The notes beneath the pieces were generated by a model that had not been told where the DNA came from, ran no database searches, and worked only from the letters and a program-made list of their open reading frames with translations. Both the position numbers and the translations under genes were made by a program. A DNA stretch of 64,000 nt from positions 1,054,001 to 1,118,000 of the forward strand of contig CM061249.1 of assembly GCA_022605425.2 (NCBI GenBank), written 5' to 3'. Below, piece by piece: positions 42,401-53,272 of the stretch (position 1 is its first letter; each line of letters starts with the position of its first letter). The stretch is from Hamiltosporidium tvaerminnensis. Its lineage: Eukaryota > Microsporidia > Dubosqiidae.

Positions 42401-45400
42401 TAATCTGATATAATAACGATTTAAATTAATAAAACTCTTTTTAAAACCGGTAAACTCAATTAAACGCTGGGTTTTTAAGATACAAACTATAATTTTTCTG
42501 GAAAATTAAATTAAATTTAGGATTATAAACCGCGATCATTTTCAACCGAATTCTTATTTCATTTGAAATTGAAAATATATTGAAAATGTAGTAAATTAAA
42601 TAAAAATAGATTTGAATATTTAATCTTCATGTTTCGAATAAAATTGTAAGTTCGTTTTTATTTGTACTCAAATTTAATTTAATGTATTTTCTAAAACTTT
42701 CTCCATTCATTAAGAAACTAAAATTTCATTGAATATATTCTGAAATTTATTTCCTGTATAATATAATTAAGTGCAAAATATAATATTATAATAAATAAAT
42801 CCGAAAAAAATAAACCACAATTCTAAACACCGAGAGGTAAAAGAGAACCGGAGTACAAAAATATGGAAATACCAAATCCAATGACCATCCTTAATAAGCA
42901 AATATATGTGTTTAATTCAATTTCTTTGGTATTTTTTTAAGTCTTTTACTTTTCTTAACAATGTCTAAATATAGATTAAAACCCGCAAAAATAATATTTT
43001 GTTAAATGCTAAATGTATAAACTATAACTTGAATTCTCCAACTAAAATAAATATATGAAATCAAACCAAACTAAAATACATTAATTGTTAAAAGCGCTAT
43101 GACATGATATATCTAATTTAATAATTTATATATTTTTACAGATATTTTATAGATATTTAAAAAAGGAAAATAGATTAAATTTAATCCAGAATAATTAAAA
43201 TCAAATCTTATTTGTTTAATTAATTTTGTTTTCCAATTCTTTCTTAATTAACTTATTCTTAATTATTAAAGTTTTAGAGAATTTTTTATTTTTGAAAAAG
43301 TAATTTACATTAAAAACAAATTTCTATAAACTTTAGTTCTTAAATTTATTCTGAAAAACCTTCTTTAAAAAGTAATTTAATTATTATTTATAAGAAGTGA
43401 CTTTGTTTGATTCAGATTTTACATCAAAATTTATATATAATTTTCTATAAACTATTAAACTTTTACAGTTAAATTGTAAAAAAAGAAAATTTTTTATAAT
43501 ATGCATTTAAATAATTAATTATTTGGCTTAAGTTCATCTAAATCATTTATATCGGCCAAAGTATAGGCTAATATCTAGTTTTACGTTCTGTTGATTTGAA
43601 GACTACTTATAAATATATTTGAAATACCATCTCACCAAATTAAAATGATATCAAAACGAAAACAATAAAACTTTAAGATTTAGTAATGATAATTACCCAG
43701 GTAGAATACTAGAACATATTGCGAAGGTTTGAAACCCGTAAAAGCTCCTTCTAAGAATATCAGATCGATTAAAGACATCACCACGGACTTTTAAGATTTT
43801 TAAATACAAGGTAAAAGGAAAGGTTAGACAAATATAAATATTATTAAACGAGCCAGTTACAGAAAATGTAGACTAATCTACATAAATCTTACTGGACTAA
43901 GTACTACGATTTTCAATATAACTTTCTATAGATTATATTTGCCGGCTTAAAAAACATCTCTGTTTAAAAAATATTATATTACTTCTTTTCTAATTTTATT
44001 GCAAAAACTTAATAAGATTTCTTTTTGAAAAATTTGGAAGTTTTAAAAGTTTTTTTATCTTAACTAATTAAAGATTAGATAAACATATTTTAAATTTATT
44101 AATTGTTGCTCTGTTGTAATATAAACTTGATTCGTGGATAATATCATAACTTCTCTCTGAGGAAAGATACGTACAAAAATAATGAAAAAAATAAATTCTT
44201 GTCGTATTTCAAACTGTATCTCTCCTCCTTCCGCCTCTTATATTTTGTTTTAATATTAACCGAAGGTGAAGCAACGCTGAAATTTTCTACGGTTAAATAA
44301 GATAAAGGTAATTTGAAAAATAAATGTATTAATGCGTTTTAACGGGAAAGAGTATTTTAGGAAATTTAGCGAATGATTGATTAGAAACCTATAGAAATAA
44401 TCTATAAAAAAAAATTATAGAATTTAAATGGTAAAATAATAATAAATTATAGAAATAAGATTTCAACGTAAAAAAATAGGAAAAAATAATAGAAAAATAT
44501 GTTAAAATAGCAAAAAAAATTATTTATATTTTATATTTTTGTTCTTTTAAACTCTTTATTCAGATGTGTTTGGTTTTATTTGCGCATATTTTTGACTATT
44601 AACATAGCATATTTATGCCATAAAATCTATTAAATATATGTTTCATAATCAGAAAACGAGTCAAAAGAATTCCTTAAAGTTGTATGAATGGAGTTAAAAT
44701 CAATTATATATGATGGTTTCTATTATTTTAAGCAAAATTTATAAATTGAAATTGGCATTTTCAATTCTTTTAAGAGCCAAATTTTCACACTTACGACATA
44801 TATTTACACAATCTTTCAGCGCAGTTGATGGTATTTTACAGTAGTTAAGATTTGTTAGAGGGATTTTCCCTATGATGTAAACTAGCTCTCTTATACACAG
44901 TTTCGATTATCTTTTTAATGACTTTTATTCAAATTGAATCTATTATTAACCTTATTTACTCCAGTTTTTCTAGTGCATTAGTCAATAGTATAATAAAAAA
45001 GATTATTTTTTCCCATAATGCGTTTTTCTGTTCTTTTGCATGTGCATTTAGAGATTAATCTAAGTAGTAATTCCCAAACTATTATAAAATCCATTATTAT
45101 TATATTTTCTCACTATAAATTTTAAGATGCTATACATAATTGAAAAAAAGTATTATAATAGAAATCTATGAGTTCAAGTCCAAAATGTTTTATTTTTTGT
45201 ATATAATGCAACTGTTTCAAAGTTCTTGGCATTTAAGAATGTTATTAACAACAGTTATTCAATATATTTTAAAACAACAAAAATTTTGTAAAAATACAAC
45301 TAAAAGACACATATACGCGGAAAAATAATAAATATATTTGAATTTGTTTTATATTATAATTGTTTGTATTTTTTAAGGGTCCATTCCATACATTTTTGTA

Positions 45401-45697
45401 GTTTATTTTAAGTTTCGTAATTATATAAAATAAATTGAGGCGATGTTAAATTGGAGAATGTTTAAAAAAGACAATTATTTTTTAATTTACTCAATAAATA
45501 TTTCTTTCTATTTAAAATAAATAAAAAAAGTAAATAAAAAGGAAGTTTTATTGTAAATGATAGTAGTATAATTAAAGGAATGCTCTTAATGAGTATTGAT
45601 TTAACACCCTTTTATTAATATGATAGATTATTAAGACCCCGTTATTAATAATTAGTATCATTAACACACCATACCCCCCTACACACATACCTTTTCC
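39412..45697. other. Long AT-rich region without recognisable gene
   Basis: More than 6 kb with no frame over about 90 residues. The only visible features are a small repeat at 42,831-42,858 matching 7.47 kb and slightly GC-richer patches near 40,870-41,290, 43,540-43,940 and 44,120-44,300 that could be old decayed genes or elements. Nothing is assignable. Confidence 0.5.
42831..42858 (+). repeat. Old dispersed repeat, partner at 7461-7488 (minus)
   Basis: GAGAGGTAAAAGAGAACCGG here corresponds to GAGAGGTAAAAGAGGACCGG on the complement of 7.47 kb, with weaker matching toward AATATGGAAATA. Confidence 0.5.
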
Positions 45698-46425
45698 CTA
45701 GTTCTTACTACCCCAACCCACTTTAGGGGAATTAAACTTAAAGTGTATAATATCCCCATCCTCTACAACGTACATCTTCCCTTTAGTATAAACTTTCCCT
45801 TCTTCCTAACCTCAGCCTCACTCCCAACTCATGCAAATCTTTATAATTAAAAACTTCAGCCGAAACAAAATATTTCTCAAAATCCTTATGAATAACACAC
45901 CCTGCCTGTGGCGATATAGTTTTATTTCGAATTTTCCAATTTCTTACTTCATCCTAACCCACAGTAAAATACGTTATCAAATCCAATACACTACATCCCA
46001 TCCTTACCATCTTATCTATAAACACCTTGGTACCTTCCCCCTTCAAACTAAATATTATCGGTTTTACATGTAATATTGATTTTAAAAATCTTTTCATTTT
46101 TATAATCTTGGTTACTTATATTTGCCAAGTAAACAACAGGCTTTGTTGTAAGTAAATTTATAGTACTAATAAATAACACCTCATCATTAGAAAGAGTAAA
46201 ATTAGAGGGGATAGGATTGTAGGTGGGGTCAATATTATTTATGTTAGTATCCTTACAATTACTTATGTTACTAATATTCTTAACTTATCACCATCATTTC
46301 CCCCGTTGTTGAGATACTCGGTAAGCCAACACACTTCTAATATATCCTTTATCTTAACAAGTGTATTATGTTCAAATAACACCCTTTTATCTTTACTGAG
46401 ATTATTTCTATTTTTAATAGATTTT
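45600..46425. repeat. Second cluster of TAACACCC/GGGTGTTA-type motifs
   Basis: TTAACACCCTTTTATTAATA (about 45,600), ATTAACACACCATACCCCCC and AATAACACCCTTTTATC (about 46,375) occur in and beside the OLA1 pseudogene. They use the same core as the Mot1 locus but at low density and without tandem order. Confidence 0.55.
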
Positions 46426-46885
46426 TCTAGAATTTATTGACTAATTATAGGTCTTTAAACGTAACTCATCTTGATAGTGATTATATCATGTGTAGGGTCA
46501 ACATAAGAATCGTAATGTAGGACACAGGTGACTTAAAAGCATCTAACTACATGGAATATACTGTCTGTTGTCGTATATTGTCTAAAAATGCATTTCCTAA
46601 CCTCAAACCAGTAGATGCGCCTTTTACAAGTCTTGCTATATATGTAACGTTAAGATATGAAGGTATTGTATTTTTTGGGGTGTAAATGTTTGAAAGATGC
46701 GATAATCTGGGATCTGGAATTGATACACGACCATCGGTAGGGTCTATTGTACAAAAGGGGTAGTTGTGTGCTTGGACTGAGGAGTTCGTTAGAAGGTTGA
46801 AAAGTGTAGATTTTCCAACGTTTGGCATAAAAACTATTCCCATGGAAAGGTTATGATATTTGGTCGGTCTTGAAAACTTTTGCAT
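45698..46885 (-). pseudogene. OLA1: OLA1/YchF-type Obg-like ATPase, pseudogene
   Basis: The frame 46,885-46,547 starts MQKFSRPTKYHNLSMGIV and keeps the P-loop NVGKSTLFNLLTNSS, then NYPFCTIDPTDGRV and LVKGASTGLRLGNAFLDNIR, typical of OLA1. Further downstream in changing frames come VDPTHDIITI, LTTKPVVYLANIS, SPQAGCVIHKDFEKYFVSAE and VVEDGDIIHFKFNSP with a stop at 45,698-45,700. The gene therefore spans its normal length, about 390 codons, but needs several frame changes and contains stops. Residues of the G1 region and the DxxG motif are also altered (IVFMPNVGKS; TYIARLVKG). OLA1 is a conserved ribosome-associated ATPase, so an intact copy should exist elsewhere. The copy is decayed but still readable, so it died fairly recently or drifts slowly. 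Confidence 0.85.
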
Positions 46886-47100
46886 GGGTTTTTAATGAAG
46901 ATTTAATAGAAATTATTAATGAAGATTTAACTGAAATTTTTAATGAGGATTTACCAGAAATTTTTATAAGAGGGCGTTATAAGACGAAATAGTGATTTAA
47001 TATATATGAGGGTTAGATATTATATAGAAATGGGTTTATAAATAAGAGAATATTAATGAATTTATTTAATAAAATTCTGGGTTAACAAATTTTCTCTCGT

Positions 47101-48027
47101 TTAACTAATTTCTTCCATCACTTTAACCACTTTATTCTCTTTTTCTACATCCGACTTATCATTAATGTCTATCGTCGGTTCCTCTGGTCTGGTTACGTCA
47201 TCTAAAATAAGGGGTAAAATATTTTTTGAATTTACTTGTTTAACACTATCTTCCTCGTTCTTCACTTCTTTTAAGGGGGGTGTTGGCTGTTTATGCATCT
47301 CAGCTCCTATAATAACACTTAATGACGCTCTCTCCCAGCTCTCTTCGGCACTTGGTCCTGACTCAATTCCTCTTCGTCGATCGAAGGAAATCATTTCGAC
47401 TGTTTTCTTAAGTACTATGGACTGAATGTATGCCTCTACATTTATGGGTATTTGTAATCTTTTAAGATAAGTCTTATGGTATTTTGTCACAATACCGTCC
47501 CATGTTATCACATAAGGAATTATCTCTACACTACATTTGTAAATAAGACCCAGCTCATTTGTTAATAGGTCATACTTCCTAAGTTTCTCTGTTTCAACTA
47601 TTTGAAGTGAGTCTTGGGAGGTGATTCCTACTTCAATGAGGGTAATCTTATTTCGTCTCTTGTCTAGAATGAATATATCTGGCTTATTATTTCGAATTTT
47701 GACATCAGTTTTTATTCTGGTGTCCACTCTTATCTCTGCATACTCATTATCAAGAATTTCTTGAACTGAGTTGCTTCTGATTCGTTTTGAAGACTTGAAT
47801 TTATATTTATTTAACAAGAGCAAATGTATACATCGTACCACTTCATTGTATCGTCTAGTATAGTCATGACCAAGCCTTTTTTCACATCTCGTTGCTAAAT
47901 GGTCTACTGTTTTTCTAGACGTGTTGCAGTGTTGACACACACCTTCTGCTCCCCAAAATACGTTTCTATCCTGGATATAGCAGAACACTGCTTCATCACG
48001 CGGTCTTACACTTTCTTTCTTTAACAT
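47101..48027 (-). pseudogene. LINE CCHC finger and restriction-like endonuclease
   Basis: A 308-residue frame. It has a CCHC finger (CQHCNTSRKTVDHLATRC, about residues 31-48), a helix, then the endonuclease core (VDTRIKTDVKIR, KPDIFILDKRRNKITLIEVG), with YKCSVEIIPYVITWDGIVTK and a conserved C-terminal block following. The PD...D and E residues expected of the PD-(D/E)xK fold of R2-group endonucleases are present. It is separated from the RT by a second one-base deletion near 48,030. The last ~60 residues are acidic, low-complexity and variable among copies. Confidence 0.88.
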
Positions 48028-48144
48028 CTCAAGGAGTTATTCACATATAGCAGCTCGTTACTTCTAGCATTATACAACTTTGAATTCATTTCGGTTTTCG
48101 ATTTCGTTATATAACTTGGCTGGTTGAGCTTCATCTAATTTATT

Positions 48145-49221
48145 TTAAGTGACCTCCTCTGCCATCCCGTATTTTACTTGTAAAAAGTCTTTTATTAGTG
48201 CAAGATGGGTTTTATTATCATTCTCCACCTTAAGGATTGCTGCTCTTCTGGTCGATGTTTCTTTAGATTTTTCCAGACAATCCAAGAGTTGCAAAAGCAT
48301 ATGTTCGCTTTTGAACTCAACACTATGAAGACCTCTCCCAAGTTCTGTTCTGGGAAGGTACAGACGCTCTTTACATCCTGGGCGAAGATGTATCTTGTTC
48401 TTTACTAAAACTGCACGTACTGCGTCATCCAACTTTGAGAAGTCGCCAGGTTCAAGTCGAAGTACACCTATATGATAGTTTATTAGAGATATCGCATGTT
48501 GATTGATAGCTTGAAATAAATTTCTTGCATTCAATCTCGTGCGGCAAAGTCTCTCTACCCTCGCTATCAGTTTGGTTTGTACTTCCTCAAACGACTTACG
48601 TGTTGGAATTCCTCTGCTATCTTCTATTATTCCGAGGTATTTGTAAACACCCATTCCTTCAAGAAGAGTAGCAGTATTCTCACAACACGAATCATTTGTG
48701 GCTGACTTCTCTCTGTTTATTTCTAATCCTATATTTTTCATAAACATTTTTACCTCCTCCGTCATCTTTTCAAGCGTTGTTCCATCTTTGGCAAGGAGCT
48801 TAAGATCATCAATGAACAAAAGATGATTGGTAGAGTGGGATGCATCCTCCGTTTGTATTGTCACCTTTGCGTATTCTTCATTGAGTTTACGGCTCAATGG
48901 ATCCATACACAGCACAAACAATAAGGGTGATAAACTATCTCCCTGTAGAATCCCCTTATCAATCTTCTTGTTCATAATTTTTTCAGACCCTACCGAAATA
49001 TCAATTTTCCATTTTGATATTGTTACCTTAATAAATTTCAGGATCCAATCAGATAAATTAAGGTTTTCGATGACTTGTGTCAAATAAGCATGATCTATTG
49101 AATCATACGCCTTTTTGACATCAATCCACGTTGCCTTAAGATTGTTTCCATACTCTTTATTAAGAGCAACATTTAGCAGGGCCTGCTCCTTCGCTCCTTG
49201 CACACCTCTCACTGCACCCAA
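48145..49221 (-). pseudogene. LINE reverse transcriptase, palm and thumb
   Basis: Continues the RT: WIDVKKAYDSIDH carries the first catalytic Asp, GILQGDSLSPLLFVLCM is motif B, and LLFIDDLKLLAKDG holds the catalytic Asp pair (I-D-D in place of the usual Y-x-D-D). KYLGIIEDS and the LVKNKIHLRPGCKERLYLPR thumb region follow. The catalytic triad is intact even though the gene is broken elsewhere. The frame ends at 48,145. The sequence beyond is related to the 17.26 kb copy but disrupted by a one-base deletion. Confidence 0.9.
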
Positions 49222-49875
49222 TTAATTATCTGCTAGTAACCCTCGCCTCTCTACCTCAAACTGAACAACTTTTGTAACACACTTTGTCGTCAGCTTGTAA
49301 AGGTTTGACATACAAGTTATTGACCTATAGTCGTAGCCTTTTTGTGGTACGCTTTTTGGAATGAGATACGTTAGCCCATGATAAAACCAATTAGCTTGTG
49401 GTGTTCCTTCAAAACATATGGCTTTCACAATATCATAAAGATACTTGTGAAGAGTCGTAAGTTTCTTGATATAAAAATTGTAGATCCCATCAATTCCGGC
49501 GGCTTTCCAGTTAGGAAGCCAATTGATAATATCTACAAATTCATCAAGTGAAGGAAACGTGGCCTGGTGAGTATCCGGAACGAAAGGTATCAGATACTCA
49601 TCATAAGTAACTATTTCATTATTTTTGTTCCACATTGTGGACCAAAAACTTACAATTTCGTCACGATTAACCACATGCTCGGATTCCACACGCTCAGACA
49701 GGCCACGATAATATCTACCTCGGAACAGCTCAAACATACGATTCTCTTTTCGGAATTGCTTCTTATTTTCGTACATCGCAAGTTTTTTTTCGTAAACAGT
49801 TATCAGCTCATTCTTCTTAACTAAAGCCTCCGATAGATCATTTGTTTTTTTTAGGTCTAAATTAAACTCTCGCAT
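49222..49875 (-). pseudogene. LINE reverse transcriptase, N-terminal motifs
   Basis: Contains the RT segment NWKAAGIDGIYNFYIKKL (motif 1/2 region), WFYHGLTYLIPKSVPQKG (motif 2a) and DYRSITCMSNLYKLTTKCV (motif 3), close to R4/Dong-type enzymes. It is in the same frame as the preceding 49,933-50,853 segment and stops at a TAA (49,222-49,224). The downstream sequence continues in frame with LGAVRGVQGAKEQ, the next RT motif, so the stop is a nonsense mutation inside the domain. Confidence 0.88.
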
Positions 49876-49932
49876 AATTTTTTTAAGACTTTTAGTTTGA
49901 GAAGAGGAGAGTTCTTCCCGTCTACGTGCTTT

Positions 49933-50853
49933 CTAGAGGATATCTTTTGAAAGTTTTAACACTGAAATTTTACTCTCAATGCTTTCTTTCCACGCTGATC
50001 TTGGCCTCTCTTTACGTGTTTCATCGTCATAACATACCTGGGCTGTCTGGATAATTCGGGCAACGTCTGTTATCGTCATAGGTACATGAGAGTCAGCATA
50101 TTCACCGATTATTCGATTAATAAGATCAAGAACTGTACTGTCAACCAATTCATTTGGAAGCTTTCGAGTTCGGACTACTACTTTTCCGATTTCCTCCTCA
50201 GATATTTTTTTGATATTACTCGAGTATTTTTCTCTCAGGCTTATAAATCGAGTAGTATCGGTCAAGGAACATGGCTCGGCGAGACAAGTGGCGATTCGAC
50301 GTCGCTCTCCATTCTCTTCCTGCCTAATTTCCTCTTCCGTCTTATTGTGTGCCATTCGTTTTAGCACATCGATAGTTTCGGTACAGGAGAACTTCTCATT
50401 ATAGTAGCTCTGTATCTCTTTCCATCCATTTCTAGGCATTCGGTCAAACCTTGTTTGTACTGCAAAAAAAACACATCGAATAAATTCTTGACGCTCGGCC
50501 TCTATAGATCTGAGTATGGATCGGAGTACAACGAGCCTTTCGGAAATAGGTATGGTACAAAGGTTTGGCCCACTAGCAGCTATATCTGGCCTAGGGGTCA
50601 CGGTGCTTGAATGCATAGGGTTAGATGGCGAGGGTATGGTGTTAAGCAAGCATACCTTTGTGCTTGTGTTTGCTTCGCTTGGTTGTATAGAAATGTTATT
50701 TATGATGGTGGATGGTGTGTATGAGCTTGGCTGTGGAATTCCCTGGTCGTTTTTACACTCTCTAATTACCTCATCCACTTCACTTGCCCTGTTTGCAGCC
50801 TTTATAATTTTTTCTTCTTGTTTTTCGCTGCCTACATATTTTCTTATACCCAT
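49933..50853 (-). pseudogene. LINE N-terminal region
   Basis: A 306-residue frame starting MGIRKYVGSEKQEEKIIKAA. It has a Ser/Thr/Pro-rich stretch (about residues 45-95) and then helical, charged sequence. No Cys/His zinc finger or Myb-like domain like those at the start of R2 proteins is obvious. A TAG at 49,933-49,935 stops it, and the next segment continues in the same frame, so this is a nonsense mutation rather than the end of a separate ORF1. Confidence 0.8.
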
Positions 50854-50907
50854 CCTTAGAATATTAATGATATAAGAATATTATGATATAAGAATATTAT
50901 GATAATA

Positions 50908-51636
50908 ATTTTTTTCAAAAATATCACATCGTTTTAAAATAGTGGCAAGTGTATTATTTGTTTTCATGACATTAACGCAGTTCTAGGTTTAACATAAATA
51001 ACTGCTACCCCAACACTCCATCGGTAAACCCTGCGATACCTACGTCCCAAAGCCTTTCATCTACCAGGTGTGTAGAACCTAATTACTAGGCGAGACAGTT
51101 GCCCGGAGTTCGTTAATGTCCGTTGCATGGAGTGTGATCGAAGGCCGAAGCCCCCCCTGGGCTCCCCCAAGACTATGCAGCATTCTCACTTACTCTACAC
51201 TTTCTGAACCCAATAAACTTCTAGCTAAGATATATTTCGGAGATTTACACGAGGTCTACCTAGACAGTGCAATGTCATACCAACAGGTATAACCTGCTAC
51301 TTAGCTCTCCCGGCTTTTAATGGTTTTTTGTTTTGTATCTCCCAGGCGCTAAGTCTTCTAACCCGAGTGAGCAAGGCTAGGTTTCCATGCTTTTACATGG
51401 CAATTACCTACATGTTCAGCTGCGGTCTGCAATCTGGTTACATAAAAAACTACGAATAAATTTGTAGAAAAGTTTCGCCATTTCGTAGACCTCTCCTCTT
51501 CATAACAACTCCCATGGAACAACCGAAGATGTAGTGTGGTTTTATTCTCACCAAAAATCCAAACAATGACCTCACACCAGTTTCACACACTCATTGCCAA
51601 GCAGAAAGTTTTTTATGTGGTTATCCTCCCTCCACC
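50908..51636 (-). mobile_element. SINE-like element copy S4 with 13 bp target-site duplication, inserted beside the LINE
   Basis: Full length on the minus strand, from GGTGGAGGGAGGATAACCAC at 51,636 to TTTTTGAAAAAAAT at 50,908. A perfect 13 bp repeat, TATTATGATAATA, lies at 50,895-50,907 and 51,637-51,649. It sits only 24 bases beyond the target-site duplication of the LINE copy. Without its own duplication it could be mistaken for that LINE's 5' leader. The tail differs from the TTTAAATAAAG ending of the other copies, as expected for a variable A-rich end. Confidence 0.9.
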
Positions 51637-51758
51637 TATTATGATAATATAATATTAATGATTAGGAATAATAAGGAATATAGAGGTTTTATCGGAGCTA
51701 AAAACATCGTTGATTTTGTTTATAAAATAGTAGATTATAATTAAATACTAAAATGCTT

Positions 51759-52690
51759 GGTGGATGGAGGATAGTCAGAGTTAAAATTTCTGGTTTAAAG
51801 ATTGGTTGAAAATTGTGTTTAGTTCATTGTTTTGGATTTTGAGTGAAGAAAAATACCTTACGTTTTTGAGCATTTCATGAGAATGTTTAAGGAAGAGGGT
51901 CGGCGAAAACTGCGAAACTCCTTCAACAAAGAAGGGTTGTAGTTTTTTTATGTAAATTAGATTAAAAATCATGTTTATATGTTGGAGGTGAAGATATGTG
52001 AATCGACGTATGTAGAGGTAGAATATCTCCGTTGATACAGTCAATATCATTCGAATAAGTGGGATTTGCCTTTAGCTGGCAAACTAACTGTCCTAAATTT
52101 AATGTCTAAGACAAATCTTGAATTTTTCCAAGCTCTTATCTAGTTTTGGATTTTTCTATTCATATGAAATTTCGCAAGTTTAAACTAATAATATTGGTAG
52201 TTGCAGCTTACATATGGGTAATGCTATATAAAACGTGTGAAATTTAGCCTTGCCTATTCAGTTTGAAGAGCTGATGTCTACGAGATACAAAAAAACATAC
52301 TTTTTAAAGAAACAGAAAAGCTTAATAGACGATTATATTTGCTGGTTTCACATCGCTAGGTTTAGATTGATTCAATGTAAGTCTTCGCGATATATCTTAA
52401 CTAGAAATCTATTCGGTTAAGGCTCTTAAGTTGCGTGAAAAAGACCGTTTGTCCCAGGAAAGGCCTATGTGTGGTTCGACTTGCGATTTTACTCCATTAA
52501 CGTATATTAAAGAACCTTTGCTGTTTCGCTCATTAAATGGGCTTTACACACCCTTTAGATGAAAAACTTTGGTACTTAGGTATCTTAGGGATCCGAATGA
52601 AGCACTGTGTTGTCTTTAGAAGTAAAACCAAAAACAGCGTTAATGCATTACAATTGCATCAAATATTACACTTAACAATGACCTTAATTA
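51759..52690 (+). mobile_element. Ancient, diverged SINE-like copy S6
   Basis: Blocks of similarity follow the S1-S5 order. GGTGGATGGAGGATAGTCAG comes at the start and TTCATTGTTTTGGATTTTGA next. TTTAGCCTTGCCTATTCAGT lies near 52,246 and CGATATATCTTAACTAGAAA near 52,392. ACTTTGGTACTTAGGTATCT lies near 52,568 and AACAGCGTTAATGCATTACA near 52,635. It is about 200 bp longer than the young copies, with an apparent insertion or partial internal duplication at about 51,990-52,150. Many substitutions separate it from them, so the family has been present for a long time. No target-site duplication remains visible. Confidence 0.75.
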
Positions 52691-53272
52691 AATTAAAAAC
52701 TTCGAATAATATTTTATCAATTATCGATATTTAGAGCAAATCAAGTGAATTTTTATATTTCTGTAAATAACAAATTATTCACTTAAATATTATAATTTAA
52801 GACTGTAAAGTTACAGAAAATTTTAACGAAGTAATTAATAATTATTGACACTTAAAAAGTTTTATGAATTTAAATCATGTGTCTACAAATACTATATATC
52901 TGAGCGTTTTCAAATGTATAACACTTATTTTTAAAGAAGCAGAGGTTTTAATAAAAAAATAAATTGTTTTAAACATAGAATATTGACATTTTTGTTGTTT
53001 TTCTAGACCAATTTCTAGTTTTTAATCTTCAAAATTCACATTTAATATTTACAATATATCATTTTGATGCTTCGATTCGAATAATGGAAGTAAATGTTTT
53101 CTTCTATGATATTTTTATTTCGAAATACACATAGATCAAAGATTTTATTCTTATAATTTCGCAATCTGTAACTGTTTTGTCTAAAAATTCCCTTTTTATA
53201 AAACCAATTTATTTAATTAAAGAAAAAACATTTTTATGAAAACCATAAAAGACTGATCTATATGCCTCATAG
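52691..53272. other. AT-rich spacer, nothing seen
   Basis: No coding frame, array or RNA gene was recognised between the old SINE-like copy and the paralogous-family gene. Confidence 0.5.

Larger units (their letters stand above)
47060..50857 (-). mobile_element. Near-complete non-LTR retrotransposon of the R2/R4/Dong type, inactivated
   Basis: The element is 3.8 kb on the minus strand with a single long coding region. It has an N-terminal region, a central reverse transcriptase, then a CCHC finger and a restriction-like endonuclease after the RT. That order defines the R2-group (R2, R4/Dong, CRE) rather than the APE-type LINEs. It is flanked by a perfect 13 bp direct repeat, AGAATATTAATGA, at 47,047-47,059 and 50,858-50,870. 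The 5' end lies only four bases before the first ATG, so it is either leaderless or slightly 5'-truncated. The 3' end is CCAGAATTTTATTAAATAAAT. Two in-frame nonsense codons and two single-base deletions interrupt it. There is no 28S rDNA in the flanks, so this is not a site-specific rDNA insertion. Confidence 0.93.

Noticed and set aside
50908-51636. SINE-like sequence as the 5' leader of the LINE at 47-50.9 kb
   Set aside because: Each has its own 13 bp target-site duplication, and the SINE-like sequence occurs alone in other places with the same two ends.
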